A stretch of 64,000 bases of DNA from Malachius bipustulatus. Taxonomy: Eukaryota; Arthropoda; Insecta; Coleoptera; Melyridae. Under the pieces are notes generated by a model, which saw nothing but the letters and a program-made list of their open reading frames with translations, made no database searches and had not been told where the DNA came from. A program made the position numbers and the translations under genes. This document shows, in pieces, positions 49,877 through 62,252 of this stretch. The stretch spans positions 22,700,268-22,764,267 of the forward strand of contig OU342639.1 of the NCBI GenBank assembly GCA_910589415.1. The letters are read 5' to 3'. Each line of letters begins with the position of its first letter. The stretch's first letter is position 1.

Positions 49877-50323
49877 GTGTTTAACTCCATTTATTCAATA
49901 GAGATAATCAAGACGAACAGGAATCTTACAATGCAATTATTTTATCAATCAAATTACCAATCATCCATTTTATTTTTTACCATAAATTATCAAGGAAGCG
50001 CTCCAGGACACGAACTTGATTCGATAATAAAATCAACTTGTAATAAAAACAGAATCACATTCCGGACAGATCAGAAAGCTCCATTATTGAAGGTTCCCAG
50101 CAAAGCTCACTTCTCGTTGATAACGATGGAGTTCCGTGGACAGTGGGGATTTCAAGTTGGCTTTGAAGTAACGAGTGCTCGATGGTTTGTATCTAATAAG
50201 TTTATACCGGACACGATAAATTTGAACATCAATATTTTGTTAAGGAACATCAAGGAACATCGATATTGGTCGTTACATCAAAGATCGCTAAAATATATTC
50301 AGTCCCAGATTTATTCAAATTAA
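49877..50323 (+). CDS. 148-codon open frame, possible exon of an unrecognised gene
   Basis: Longest open frame in the right half apart from the LINE. The stretch 49994-50185 is richer in GC than its flanks and reads GSAPGHELDSIIKSTCNKNR, ITFRTDQKAPLLKVPSKAHF and SLITMEFRGQWGFQVGFEVT. It sits between a plausible AG (ATTATCAAG, 49993) and a plausible donor (GATG|GTTTGT near 50184). The last part faintly resembles the final strands of a CUB domain (GFxxxF/Y), but I would not name it. The parts before and after are AT-rich and probably not coding. Confidence 0.3.
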   Translation: MFNSIYSIEIIKTNRNLTMQLFYQSNYQSSILFFTINYQGSAPGHELDSIIKSTCNKNRITFRTDQKAPLLKVPSKAHFSLITMEFRGQWGFQVGFEVTSARWFVSNKFIPDTINLNINILLRNIKEHRYWSLHQRSLKYIQSQIYSN

Positions 50324-50399
50324 TAAATTTTCTTGTCCCAACTGTTCGGGAGTAGGTTTGGTACTTTAGAGTTTCCCAAATCAATGCGTTGTCATTACA

Positions 50400-50700
50400 A
50401 AGATAACAAAACTTAGTGAAGTTGGCACCCCTACGTTTGTCTAACCAAAATTTTCGTTAGTTCACCCTAAAAAAAAAAACGGCAAAATTGAAAAATTTTA
50501 CATCATTTTTTTTTATTTGTTCATAACTTTTCTCTGAGGGGATGACAAACAAAAATTTCGGGTGAAACAAAGCTATCCCGTATGAAAACTAATGGAACAT
50601 GTTCTTGGGGTGCTAATGTATTATTTTTTTTAATTATGCCGTAAGTTTTCTTTGAAGGGTGGACAATGGTCACTAAGCTAGAAGAAACAACACTAAGCAC
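50400..50700. repeat. repeat shared with 54900-55200
   Basis: GTGAAGTTGGCACCCC, then TTTGTC(T/C)AACCAAAATTTT and TTCACCCT, then GACAAACAAAAATTTCGG, occur here and at 54915-55200. Within each copy the words AACCAAAATTTTTGTTTGT and ACAAACAAAAATTTCGGTT are inverted, so this is a small foldback-like family. Confidence 0.55.
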
Positions 50701-51756
50701 AAGAGCTGGTGGTAAACATACTAAAATAGCGATTCATTCTTATTGCACGTTTACTTGGAAATGAACTGATCCATAAACCATAATAAGTTCATAGCACAAA
50801 TAACCAACCATCCGTTTTATCCGTGGCCGTAGTAGGTAGGTAATTAACTACAGAGTGTATGAAAGAATTCCTTCAAAAACGATACTCGACAATAATAATT
50901 GAAATCATCTTGGTAATTTTACTTCTTAAACCAAAAGTACCTACTATATTATTTTGGTCAAAATCTCTTATTAATTAATTGATTCGTATTAATGAAAGTC
51001 ACGATTGGTCAGGTGGTTTAACTTTTTTTCTTCTCTTTAATGTCATGACCTTATACATGAGTCTATTACACTTTGAAAAATAAAAATATACCTACCTAAG
51101 TCCTGAAATCACTCACTGAGGACATTAAAGACAAAAGACACAATGACTGTCATCTTATTACAATACGCAATTACCTTACTCGTTGATTTAAACTTATTGT
51201 AATAATAATACACACATAAAAAATAGTTCAGAAATCCAATTTGAGTGTGAGAAAGCACCATCTAAGCTGCTTAGAATACAAATCCGTTCAAGTTGTGGGT
51301 TTATTCGGAAGTGTACTCTGAATTAATTTTCATACAGCTCGATCTAAATGCGTAATTAGCATACAAAAGACGCATATTTTAATCCATGCCCATATAAAGT
51401 CTGCACATCGCAAGAAAAATGGCCTATTCAATCCCGCATAAGGCAAGATTTAGAATTTTAGACGGAAACCAGTTTCTTAGCTGCGAACTATCATTGTCTG
51501 TTGAAACCTTTGAACGATAGAAGCAAAGAAAGTCTTGTTATTGATGACAGCGGACATTGTAATTTTGATGACCTGGACATGGAGGTGACCTAAAAATGTC
51601 AAAAGATTTCAGGTATTTTCGCTGTTGTTAGATAGATTAAAAACAACCGAACTCGGCTATAATGAACTTATACGAATAAAAAGTGTCGGTATACTCTCCA
51701 ATAAATCCTTAAATTTTGAGTTTTGAAATTTTACCTCTATTGATGTATTAAAAATT
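50701..51756. other. no gene recognised
   Basis: AT-rich sequence with no domains, convincing splice-site pairs or repeats that I can identify. Confidence 0.4.
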
Positions 51757-53912
51757 ATACAGGCTGTTGCTTGGCTCAGTAATGACGACTTGTCGATTTT
51801 CTTTTAAATAGGACACCTGTATATTATTGTATTTTCACATTTCCTGTATGAGAAAATCCAATAAGAATGGTTGTTACAGTTGCAGTTTAAAATGAGTATG
51901 TTACAAATGAAAATCGCCATTTTTCATTTTGAAATAAATGAACAAATATCGCAAAACGGCTTACATGTCCCTATCTTAACTTTTCATTTGATATCTTACA
52001 GTGGTACTAGAAATTTTTATATAGGATGATGAAAACTATCAGATTTTCCGTCATCCTGTATAAAAATTTCATCTACGTAATAAAGATAAAATAGGAACAT
52101 GTAAGCCGTTTTCCGAATATCTTGAGCCGTTTTTAATGTAGGTACCTATACAACTATGAAAATTGAAAGTAGCGTTTTTCATAACGTTTGTTTATAACTC
52201 ATTTTACACCGCAACTTTAAAAATCATTCTTATTGGATTTTCTTTGGATTAGTAGTAGTATGGTGGGTAGGGGTGGTACACCCCAAGCGACTAGGCCACC
52301 GAGGGCCCTTTTCGCCTTACCCGAACCATGGTGAAACTCCTACTCGAACCTCCCCGACCTTTTAATAAAGGCCAGGAGGTTGTTGTATGAGAGGAGTTTC
52401 ATTTCTTCCTCTTGTAGCTCCTCAGACCCAAAGATGTTGAGCCTGAGGTTGCTGTATACCTCGCATACGCCCACATAATGGTGGGAGTCCTCGTCATCCA
52501 TTCCGCATTTAGGGCAGACCGGGTCCCGAGTGACCCCCATCACTTGCAGGTGTCTGTTCAGACTGCTGTGACCGGTGAGAACCCCGACTAGTAGTCTGAG
52601 TTCCTTCCGGTTCATTCTGGACATGCTGGTCCATCTGTTTCCGATCGGACCAGCCAGAAACAGCCTGGCCTATCTGCAGCCTGGTGCTGTTTCCCAGTGG
52701 TTCTCTAAACCCTTGCGAGTCCATTCTTTTATAGATTCTTTGAGAAGATTTTTGGTCAGACCCAGGACGGGCTCCGGCCCACAAAAGGTTTCCCTGGTCC
52801 CGAGCTTCGCGTATTGATCTGCTAGCTCATTACCTGGTACACCTGAGTGTGCGGGAACCCACACGATATGCACCGATTTTCTGTCCGCCAGTCTGTTCAG
52901 CGTCTCGACACACTCCTGGACCAGTGGGGAGCTGGTTCCGTGTGTGCCCAGCGCTTTTGCGGCGGCCTGACTATCCGTGCATATGTAAATCGTCCGTTCC
53001 CTGGCTTCTGTTATCTGCTCCAGTCCAGCTGCTTGCAGGATGGCATAAATCTCCGCCTGGAAGACGGTTGCGGTGGACCCAAGAGGGTAGGATCTTCCCA
53101 GTTTCCGTCCAGCCAGGTAGAGCCCCGCTCCTACGTGGCCATTTTTGTTCCTGGAGCCGTCTGTGAAACAGACTAGTCCTCCTGGTTCGAAGGCTACCTC
53201 CCTTTTTTCCCACTTTTCCTTTTCAGGAATTTGCAGGGTAAATTTCTTGTTTTCTCTGTTGTTTCTTGTTTTTGAGGTAGACATAAGGTTTGAGATTGGT
53301 ATCTCCATCTCGGCAACCTTGGCTATCTCTGTGTGTCCTTTGTAACCTCCGCCTTTCCATAGTCCCGAATCACGCATTCTTAGGTGGGCCGCCATGGCCT
53401 CCCCTTTTATCCAAATGGGAAGCGGTGGCAGCTCCAGAATGACATTCAGGGCTGCTGACGGGGTGGTTCTCATTGCACTTGTTATTAGCAAACTGGCGAG
53501 CCGTTGGAGTTTAGCTAGCCTGTTTGCAACGGTATTGCTTGTGGTTGTTTTCCACCAGACCACCGAACCATAACTGATTCTCGGTCTGATGATGGCCGTG
53601 TATAACCAGTGCATTATCTTCGGTTTTAGCCCCCACACCTTGCCTATTGTCCCTCTTAGCTGCCATAGAGATGACACAGTTTTTGTGACTATTCTGTCAA
53701 TCTGTGGCTTCCAGGTCAGCTTTTCGTCTAGTACCATTCCAAGGTATTTGGCCTCCCCACTAAGAGTTAGGAGTTTGCCAAACAGCCTGGGTGGTTTGAA
53801 TCCTCTTTTTTCCCTTTTCCTTGTGAAGAGGACCATTCTTTGGATTAAATAAATTAAAAAAAAAATAGACAATGTTCTAATTATAGAGCCAAGGAACATC
53901 CTGTATAATTTT
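51757..53912. mobile_element. foldback element 9, split by a LINE insertion
   Basis: Left outer part (51765-52240) has GGACACCTGTATATTATTGT, GAGAAAATCCAATAAGAATG and the family core (AACGGCTTACATGTCCCTAT). The matching right half begins at ATTCTTATTGGATTTTC (52227) and resumes after the LINE at 53848, ending AGCCAAGGAACATCCTGTATA. The half after the insertion lacks part of the expected arm. Confidence 0.7.
52252..53835 (-). mobile_element. 5'-truncated LINE (R1/LOA/jockey-like), ORF2 C-terminal half
   Basis: Minus strand. Translation from 53835 starts inside the RT thumb region (LGMVLDEKLTWKPQIDRIV, WGLKPKIMHWLYTAIIRPRI, SYGSVVWW) and proceeds into an RNase H domain with catalytic residues in FTDGSRNKNG, FQAEIYAI, CTDSQAAAKAL and a final ADQYA. 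A one-base shift near 52680 moves the frame; the tail then reads NRKELRLLVGVLTGHSSLN and a Cys/His knuckle CPKCGMDDEDSHH...C before a stop at 52340. The element ends in a (TAC)n-like tail. The 12-bp word TTCTTTGGATTA at 52240-52251 and 53836-53847 is its target duplication. Confidence 0.88.
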
Positions 53913-54270
53913 TTTACATTAATAGAAAGAAAATTAAATTATAAAATTGACCTGTTGTTAATTTTTTTCTAAACTCAAAATCTAGGGAGTTATTGGAGGG
54001 TACCGGGACTTTAAAGAATTTAGCATTTTGCAGGAGTTTACATGTCCCTACATGATCTTTTCAAGTTCTATTTCATGGAAATGAAAAATTACCAACACCG
54101 AGAGGCCAAAAATTCTAATTCTTCGGCTACCCTATGCTCATAAAGTAGTAGCTCATAGTTTTAAGGGGCACAGCTTTGCTGCTCTTGAACTGTTTTTCAA
54201 GCTACATTCCCATTTACCCATTTGTTTTGACATTTAAATTTTGCAATAAAAAGAAAAATATATTCTAAAG

Positions 54271-54847
54271 GTAATTGTATACATCCGCGGCTCCTACGTT
54301 TCATCAATTTTTTCGGGACGGAGGAGCGAAATAGGGGTGCTGGGTGGGTAAGAAGCTAAAAACAGCCATTGCAAACTAATATCAAGGTCACCACTAAGGC
54401 CTCTTTCGCACTACGGTCGAATTTCTATTTTTTTTTTCACTTTCAGGGCAAGGAATATCTTCGAGATTAACAATAGCACAGTTTTTATTTTGAATTTTGC
54501 ATCTATTTTGCATTTGCATTCCAAAATACGCGACATCGCTCGCTATTGTATTCCGACTACGTTTGCATGCCATGTATGTTGCGTATGTTACCAGACCGGC
54601 TCTGGTGTTGATATTACGAGTTTCCGCCGTCCACTCGACACTCTGACCTTGCATGTTTATTGTGATTTTTGCTGTTCTAAACAGGCCCGCACTCAGGAAT
54701 ATCTTCTTTTGATGCCCTTTTGTTCGCTTATCTTTCATTTGCAAAGCAAATTAATACCTTCTTGGTGTTACTATAGGTATGTTCTCCACCCCTATAACTA
54801 TAAGTTCCATAGTGAAACTGTAGGAGCCGCGGATGTATATAATGACC
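54271..54847 (+). repeat. dispersed repeat family D580, copy 3
   Basis: Ends GTAATTGTATACATCCGCGG and GCGGATGTATATAATGACC. About 90 percent similar by eye to copy 2 at 26404-27000, and includes CTCGCTATTGTATTCCGACT and CACTCGACACTCTGACCTTG. Confidence 0.85.
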
Positions 54848-54899
54848 ATGAATCTCTATGAATTTTAGGTATGGATTTGCCTATGGCTATCATAGGCTA

Positions 54900-55260
54900 T
54901 AATAGGCGGTGAAGTTCAGTGAAGTTGGCACCCCCAAGTGTGAATTTCTATAAAATTCAAAAGGCATTCGTTTGTCCACTATTTGTCCAAAATTTGTCCA
55001 ACCAAAATTTTTGTTTGTTCACCCTCCAAAAAAAGTGACAATTTTTTAAATTTTTTCGTGACTATTTTTTGAATGGCGGACAAACGAAAGCCAATTAATA
55101 AATAATGAATCTTCATGAGGGTGCTGATGCTAAATTTTTTGATTTGGTCGTAATTTGATTTTCTTTGAGGGGAAGACAAACAAAAATTTCGGTTGGACAA
55201 ATACCGTGGACATTTTATAAAAATTCGCACTTACGGATGCCAATACTGTACCTATTTCAT
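54900..55260. repeat. small foldback-like repeat, second copy
   Basis: Related to 50400-50700. TTTGTCCAACCAAAATTTTT on the left is inverted on the right as AAAAATTTCGGTTGGACAAA. No coding capacity. Confidence 0.55.
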
Positions 55261-57590
55261 AACCAACGATTTCATAACCGTAATATTTCTGACAAAAAAG
55301 CCTCCACAACTATTAATCAACGACTTCATGAAACAAACACATTAAAACAAAGGGGAAAAACCAGTGACAATAAGAACAGTCAGGGACGGGTCATCCATAC
55401 GACAGACTAGGCATTTAGCCTAGGGCCTATGAAAGACGAAAGGCCTAAGCTAACCTTTGGATAATTGTATTTGAATGGCTGTATCAAACAATCTCCATCA
55501 AATGTTACAGATTTTTTTAATTTTCGGGCAACAATTTCGGGTACCCTCCAGATTTCCCCCGCCCGTCCCAGGGTTGGTCTCCCTGATATGTAATTCATTC
55601 CTCTTTTAATGTTGCTCACTGAGAACTATATAATTATTATTACCTAGTCCACGAGGCGCCAGAACTGTTTATTTATAATTATTTACAAGATTCTTAAAGT
55701 AGTTTAACACATTAAAAAGGTTAGCGACCACTTGCCTGCGGCACGAAATTCAGTAAGAAATTTCCACAATAGAAATTTTTGAAACAATCGTTATGGTGCA
55801 CCAAGACATTGGTGCCTAGAAAGAAAAATGTTTATCGAAACTTGACAATACTCTGACAAAAAACGAGTTCCAACAGAACAAAAAAAAAAAAAGAAGAAAT
55901 TGATAGATACTCCAACAAGTTACTCAGTACAAAAACAGCTACTATAGTTTGGTGATCAACAGACTTTCTAGCTCAAATAATCAACTGAATGTATGAAATC
56001 TTCCTGACCGATTTATCATTTAAAGAAAAATCGGCGAAACAATTTTTTTTTTTAATATCGCCAAGAAAATCGAGAATCCCTATTAAAAGCCACTAAAACT
56101 AAATATATTTATTTACTTATAGAATGTGAAGTGCTGAAGTACCTACTAAGATAAGAACCACCATCAAAGCTGAAACTATATGGAAATTACATAAATTTCA
56201 AAATATCGCTGTTATGATTGTTCTGGATTTTGCCATTTTCATTTTCCAAATATTCTTGTTCTATTCTTTATCTATTGTGACCTGACACAAACGTCTCAGT
56301 TTCAAGAATAGTCGATTTACCTTGTGAATATTTTTCTTTTATACGGGAACAGTAATTTCGGTCGAAGTCAGGCCCAATTCTGACGAAAAATTAAGACTCA
56401 TAATAAGCTAAAAGCTGGGAAACTGCGGAAATACAAATAATGGTTTTTCAAAATTTTATATACGATCTCATTTTGCCCAAAATTTGGTACGGGTGGGCCT
56501 TTTTTTTAAATTGTATATTTCTATTTTTTTCATTTCTGAGCTTTGTTACCCGTATTATTGCTATTTACTATTTCTAAGTACCAATTTGTGGACAATCCGC
56601 AAAATATTAATATTTTTTTTAAATCTGCAAACATTTTTGAAAAAAGTACCCTTTTTCAGTTATATTAGATATAATTCGAGTCATAATTTTCATGCAGAAT
56701 CTAAAAATGCAATACACTATAAGCTGATATATTACAAAAAACAATAAAGTTGATTGCGACTTTCGGTATAATCGAAAACGGCGAGGCTTATTGAAAACCT
56801 TATGACCGATTTATGATTTGAAAAAATGCCCAAAAAAAAAATCCAAAAAAATCGATGAAACAAAAGTTTTGTATAAATTTCACCCATCGGGTAGGATATT
56901 TTGACAAAAAATAGCAGTCTCCTAAGGCCACTAAAACTGGAATCAATTATTTTTTTACCTACTGGAAACCACCATCAGAGCTAAAATTATGGAAACTGGC
57001 AAATTTAAGATATGCGCCATTTTTAATTATAATCTGTAGCCGAAAAACCAGACGCGCTTAGATAATAGTGATTTAAGAGAGAACTTTTCAATTAAATCGT
57101 TATAACAAAATATTCGTACCACATATGAAACCTAGGAGAATTTAGAAGAAGCGAAGGAACCACAGTAATTAAGCGTAATTACCTAATTATTAGTTCAAGT
57201 AATGGAACTATGATTAGAAAATAGATTATGGAGAAGTAACAAACCATCTATCTATCCTATCCTATAATGAAGACAAGACAACATTAAAAAATTGATGTAT
57301 TCAAAGTAGATACATATTCAAGTATTTGTTATGTGTCCAAAAATGTATCACTCCAAACTGTCATGTGATGAAAACTTTATTTAGGTAGTCCCTGGAAATA
57401 ATTTCATATCTAAGATTGAATCCTACAATAAAATAATTACCTTTATCAATGTTACAGTTTTCTTTATAAAAGTGTGAAAATCACATTTGTGAATTTAGGA
57501 AAACAATAAAAAGAAGGAGATGTTACAGTTTACAGATTCAATCTCACACATGATATTTTTCCAAAACCCACCTATATAAGTTTTCATTTG
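55261..57590. other. no gene recognised
   Basis: AT-rich. Words such as CTTATGACCGATTTATGATTTGAAAAA (56798) and CTTCCTGACCGATTTATCATTTAAAGAA (56000) show that 55980-56200 and 56790-57010 are diverged copies of one repeat. The stretch 55390-55620 is richer in GC but shows no domain. Confidence 0.4.
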
Positions 57591-57595
57591 CTCAC

Positions 57596-58150
57596 GCGAT
57601 AGAAAGAAATGATAGCAGATCAGGGTGATTTTCCACTTGTCACAATTTACTGGAAAAGGTCCGCGTGGGGGATAGAAAAAAAACCAATATCATGTCAGTC
57701 TACTTAACGATAAAAAAAGTGATCCAGGAGATCCAGACTGGAAAACAACTACAATAACAAGAAAAATCATATTCTTGGATGTAAAGGACTCGTAAAGGAC
57801 GAAGTAAAAATAATCAATCTTCGTTAATAAAAAAAATACGATGATAAGACTGATGAAGTATGAGGGAGCTTTTTTTTGTTTGGGTGCGATAGAAATTATA
57901 GTACATCAGGGTGATTTTACACCTGTCATAATTTACTGAAAAGGTCCGCGTGGGGGATAGAAAACAACCAATATCATGTCAGTCTACTTAGCAATAAAAA
58001 AAGTGATCCAGGAGATCCAGACTGGAAAACAGCTACAATTACAAGAAAAATCATATCCTTGCAAGTAAAAATAATCCATCTTTGTTAATAAAAAAAAATA
58101 CGACGATAAGAGTGATGGAATATGAGAGAACATTTTTTTTTTTTTTTTTT
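57596..58150. repeat. tandem duplication, 290-bp period
   Basis: GCGATAGAAA, then GGTCCGCGTGGGGGATAGAAA, ATCATGTCAGTCTACTTA and GTGATCCAGGAGATCCAGAC occur at 57596-57860 and again at 57886-58140 with about 10 percent divergence by eye. Confidence 0.85.
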
Positions 58151-58303
58151 GGTTTAGGTCGAACAAAAGTTGTTTATCTCACCTAAATACCTTCGCCCTT
58201 TCGTTTACCGCATGTTAGATGGATTTTCACGGTATTGGTATTATGTATCAACATGTTATTATCACTGTCATTACAGGGCGTTAATGTACAATTATAGCAA
58301 TAA

Positions 58304-58500
58304 TTGACGGCCAAGCTAATAGATTTCATGTAATAGGTTCAGACCTCAAGCGGATGCTGATGGGAATAACGTCCGTTAAGATCAATGTCAAAGGTCGTGA
58401 AGATAACAACAACAGGAGTCTCTTTCATTGGCATGTTGTTCTTGATCTTGAAAACTATAATAATACAGACTTCGAGAGTAAAAATATCAAGTTATACTAA
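58304..58500 (+). other. open stretch with two overlapping frames
   Basis: After AATTATAG one frame reads IIDGQANRFHVIGSDLKRML, MGITSVKINVKGREDNNNRS and LFHWHVVLDLENYNN on to TAA. A second frame (58385-58576) is also open and contains a hydrophobic stretch. No family is recognised, and neither frame has clear splice partners. Confidence 0.2.
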
Positions 58501-59075
58501 TAATTCTGAATCTGATCTGAATACCTCTACCTACAATAATAGAGAGGCACTCAGTGCAAGTAGGTCGTACAAATAAATAAGACAACCCCCACAAAGCCAC
58601 AAATCGAATTACATACTACATACTACATACTCCTAGAAATATCCTCTCTTCTATGAAATAATTATTATAACTAGCATTTTTTGGCATCGAATTAGAATCG
58701 CTTTCAACTCCAACTATGAACATACTGTAACGATCAAACAGATGTATTTTCTTGGAATTTTCACTCCAATGAACATTTAATTAATTAGTAGGCGTCTTGA
58801 TTCGCATAACGAATTTGATATATGAATGTTATTCTTATTAGTGTTACTGTAGTACAAAGTGTAACAGTGAAATTAATGGGAATTCTTAAAAGTTATACCT
58901 AGTTAATTTTCTTATTCTCAGTCTAGCCATTCATCATTTATGGTAGATCTTTAATTCCAAAATAGGGTAATGGTCGTCATATAATACAAAGTATGAATTA
59001 TAATATAAGAGGCTACAAAATGACTATAGTAGAGTCCACAGAGCCTTACATTGTGATTTTCGGAAAGATTAAAAA

Positions 59076-60161
59076 CTGGAATCAATTTTAAATGATCCTC
59101 CACCGAAAAAATGCCAAAATCCCAAAGGCGTCAAAAGTAGTCCTGTACGGAGGGGGGGGGGGGGGGGGGGTTTCTGGGGGTAAAAAGTAAAAACTACTCC
59201 AAAAATTATTTTTTAACATGTTACTTGTAACTTCCAAAGTAACTTCTCTTGTAACTACAAGAAAAACCCCACATTTTGGCATATGTACGAGTTGCTTCAG
59301 GATACGACCCAATCAAAAAATACTGTTCGAGGGCGATTAACGATTAAAGGCGACGAGTTTCGCTTTCGTTGGCTCAGATTGCACCGCGCTACCATTAAAA
59401 GAACAAATTTAAAAGCATTGTCACTCAAAAAACTTTTTGAGAAATTCTGAATTCAGAAATTCTTTCAAATTCTGCGTATCAGCTTCTTCGTGAGTAGAGC
59501 GAAAAAAAAAACCCGCTTGTGACAAAATTTAAACTGGAATCATTGGAAAACTCGTAGAATTCGTGACAAAAAATCGGTGAATTGTTGCTTGTTGAATATC
59601 GAGTGGATAAGTGGTGTCACTGCTGCGGTAAAAATGAAGAGCGATTGTCAGTGATTCGATTTTGCAGACTCAATAATATGCCCCAAAACCCTTTTATAGG
59701 TGCTAATGCCATAGGGTAAGGTGTCAATTCGTACTCAAAAGTTTCTTTATATTGTATTGCGTCTACCTTTGGCAGCCTTTTTTTGAAGATAATCTTGTCG
59801 TGGAGAAGCTTCTTGAGTGGCAGTGCTTTTTATGATTTGTGCTTTTAATGTCAGCGCGGTGCGATCTGAGCCAAGGAAAGCGAAACTCGCCTTTAATAAT
59901 CATTAATCGCCCATATGGTCTCCCATTTTACTACATACGTGCTTTGGGGAATTTTCAACAATAAAAAATACTTTTATCAACCTGAAGCAGCTCGTGCATA
60001 TGCCCAAATGTGGGACTTTCCTTGTAATTTAAAATTTTATAAAATCATTTTTGGGGTAGTTTTTACATTTTACCTCATACAGTCCCCAGTACAGGACTAC
60101 TTTTGACACCCTCGGGATTTGGCAGTTTTACCGGTAGGGTTTCTTTTAAAATTGATTCCAG
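59076..60161. mobile_element. foldback element 7, about 1.1 kb, with a G run
   Basis: Left CTGGAATCAATTTTAAA and right TTTAAAATTGATTCCAG are inverted; inside, TCAAAAGTAGTCCTGTAC pairs with GTACAGGACTACTTTTGA and CATATG(T)ACGAGTTGCTTCAGG with CCTGAAGCAGCTCGTGCATATG. A run of 20 or more G follows the left arm (59150-59171). The middle has GGCGACGAGTTTCGCTTTCG with the inverted CGAAACTCGCC. Confidence 0.78.
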
Positions 60162-62252
60162 CGTTTAATCTTTTAGTGCAAACGAAAATCATTTCTAGAC
60201 GACTTCTACCAGCAAGAGGGCTCTACTATTATGCTCATAAAGAAAAAGAACCCAACTATTTACACATACACAAAGGGCCTTTGATCTTGAATATCAACAA
60301 GTACTTATTGTCAATATTTGTTGATTTTATTTTATCGCAAAAAATCAATAATTTTTGGCCACTTTACCACCAAATGAGTTTCTGATTGAACCACTGATTT
60401 GTTTATGTAAAAGAACTGTCTACTGTCTGTCCATGGTTGTGTTGTACTGTGTACCTAAAATAGTGTAACATTTTGCTTCATTTAAGACCATGGCGAATTA
60501 CAAATCCCGTTATTTAAATTCAAAGAATCCTCGTCTGGTCTGGAGATATACACACTTAAAGTGCGGAATTGATTACTGGAACAGAACATGACTTGCCTAA
60601 ATGTCACACAGCATGCGATATGACAATGTATACCGACTTATGTTCGGCTAAGTCGCCATTATGGTGTCAGTGTACTGGTGAATTGGTCATGATTAATGCC
60701 AGTTTCTGGTCATCATCGGCGTCGTATTGCGGTAGGACGCATAATCAGGGCTTATTTTTAAACAACCAAACCGCCGACTCCAACAACAACCAGCTAGCTA
60801 GAAAAAGAAAAAGATAGACAGAGAGAGAGAGAGAGAGCACAGCACTACGTAATGCTGTTGTCGATTAGGCTTGTCGACCTCTTCCTGTCGACACGCTTAA
60901 TTCAGGATGTGTTGTTTGTATTTACACTTACAGTACTTACACACATTACTAACTACTGAAAAATTAATTCAATAATTCTAGCTTTATTTGCATTACCAGC
61001 ATGTACTTTACTATCCTCTCCCTCTTATATCCTAGTAATCTTAAACTGGCGAAGCCAATTATTATTGAAGGTGAAACTCGGTGGCGGGCAAGGGTATAGT
61101 TAGCGGATGTACTGAAAGGCGAGTTGTTATTTTTTTAAAGGAAGAAATTCAAATGTTGTTCCTATTTTCTTTTAACGGCAGTCTTCAAGAAATGCTATTA
61201 GGCGAGGAAAAATCTTTGTAATCGTAACATCGTAAAGTTCTTAGTTCTTCATGATAGGATCGACCCGACAAAGTAAAAGGAAAACGAAGAGTCAATTTAT
61301 TTTAGATTCCCCGCTCATTTTATGCGAACAAACTTAATAGGCCTCACATGTTCATGCGTTGATCATCGTCCCTGTCTGCTGGAAATCCCAAAAGATTTTT
61401 CTGCATTTAGAATTTAACAAAGGAAGTCTCGGAATCCAAGAGAATTCTAAAATTAGCTGTTAACTTCAAGCAAATATTTGCTTGATGTTGAAAAGTGGCA
61501 AAAAAATGAGCCCTGATAAAAATTGAGTATGATGTACAAATCTTGCCATTCAATAGTTTTTTCTTAAAAAAAATAAAAAACTAGAAATAACCAATTACAT
61601 GGAAATGTTTACTATCAGGTAGATACAGTTTTGAACCTAGTGGAGGGACTTATTCGTTAGATGGAACATGCGAGGGGTAATCGCTTAAAAAAAGTCAAAG
61701 TCAATGAGAAGATAGTCAGCAATTAGGCTGCAGATCAAATAGCCTGACGACGCGGTATGCTCTGCAGCAGTTTTTTCCAGCACCAGTGTTAGTGTTAGTA
61801 CACATGGTTGTGTACTATAGTATAGTATACCTATATTATGTGGTTTAAATTTTGATACAGGGTGATGAAAAATAAGTTAATTTTCATCATAACCACGACT
61901 TTCTAGTGGTTTTTGAGGTTCTAGGACCAATAGTTCCCAAGATATGCTACCTTAATGAAAGACCCTCTATAATTTTATACACGGTTATCCTAAATAACTG
62001 CGAACAATTTTTTGGGGGATTCCTAGGCTCGTATCTCGGGAACAGTTTGAGATACAAAACTCGGCTTTTGATTTTAGGATTGAACGAAGTTTTATCGCCC
62101 TTCATTTTCCGACACCTATATAAATTTTATCGGAAGGCGAGAGTTTGGCGAGCACTGGTTAGTGCGCAGATATGTTAGTTACTACCTCCGAATCCATAAA
62201 TATTTTGTTGTCCAATATAAAAAATGTTAGCCGGTGTCCAGGTTAAAAAAAG
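60162..62252. other. no gene recognised; GC-rich patch with GA repeat
   Basis: The stretch 60480-60860 is richer in GC and is followed by (GA)9 at 60820-60837. It is open on the plus strand for 82 codons (60569-60817) and may be a promoter or 5' exon of some gene; no domain is seen. A single CAGGGTGATGAAAA end lies at 61858, and a 90-codon frame (61906-62178) beside it has no recognisable domain. Confidence 0.35.

Noticed and set aside
52575..53852. Plus-strand and alternative-frame open stretches over the LINE (for example 52847-53176)
   Set aside because: They are shadows of the minus-strand reverse transcriptase/RNase H frame, which has recognisable motifs.
58304..58576. Two overlapping open frames as a candidate gene
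   Set aside because: Both frames are open by similar length, neither has a clear start or splice pair, and no family was recognised. Listed only as a low-confidence note.
61906..62178. A 90-codon frame beginning MVFEVLGPIVPKICYL
   Set aside because: It begins beside a foldback-type CAGGGTGATGAAAA end and contains phrases typical of such repeats. It is probably repeat sequence.
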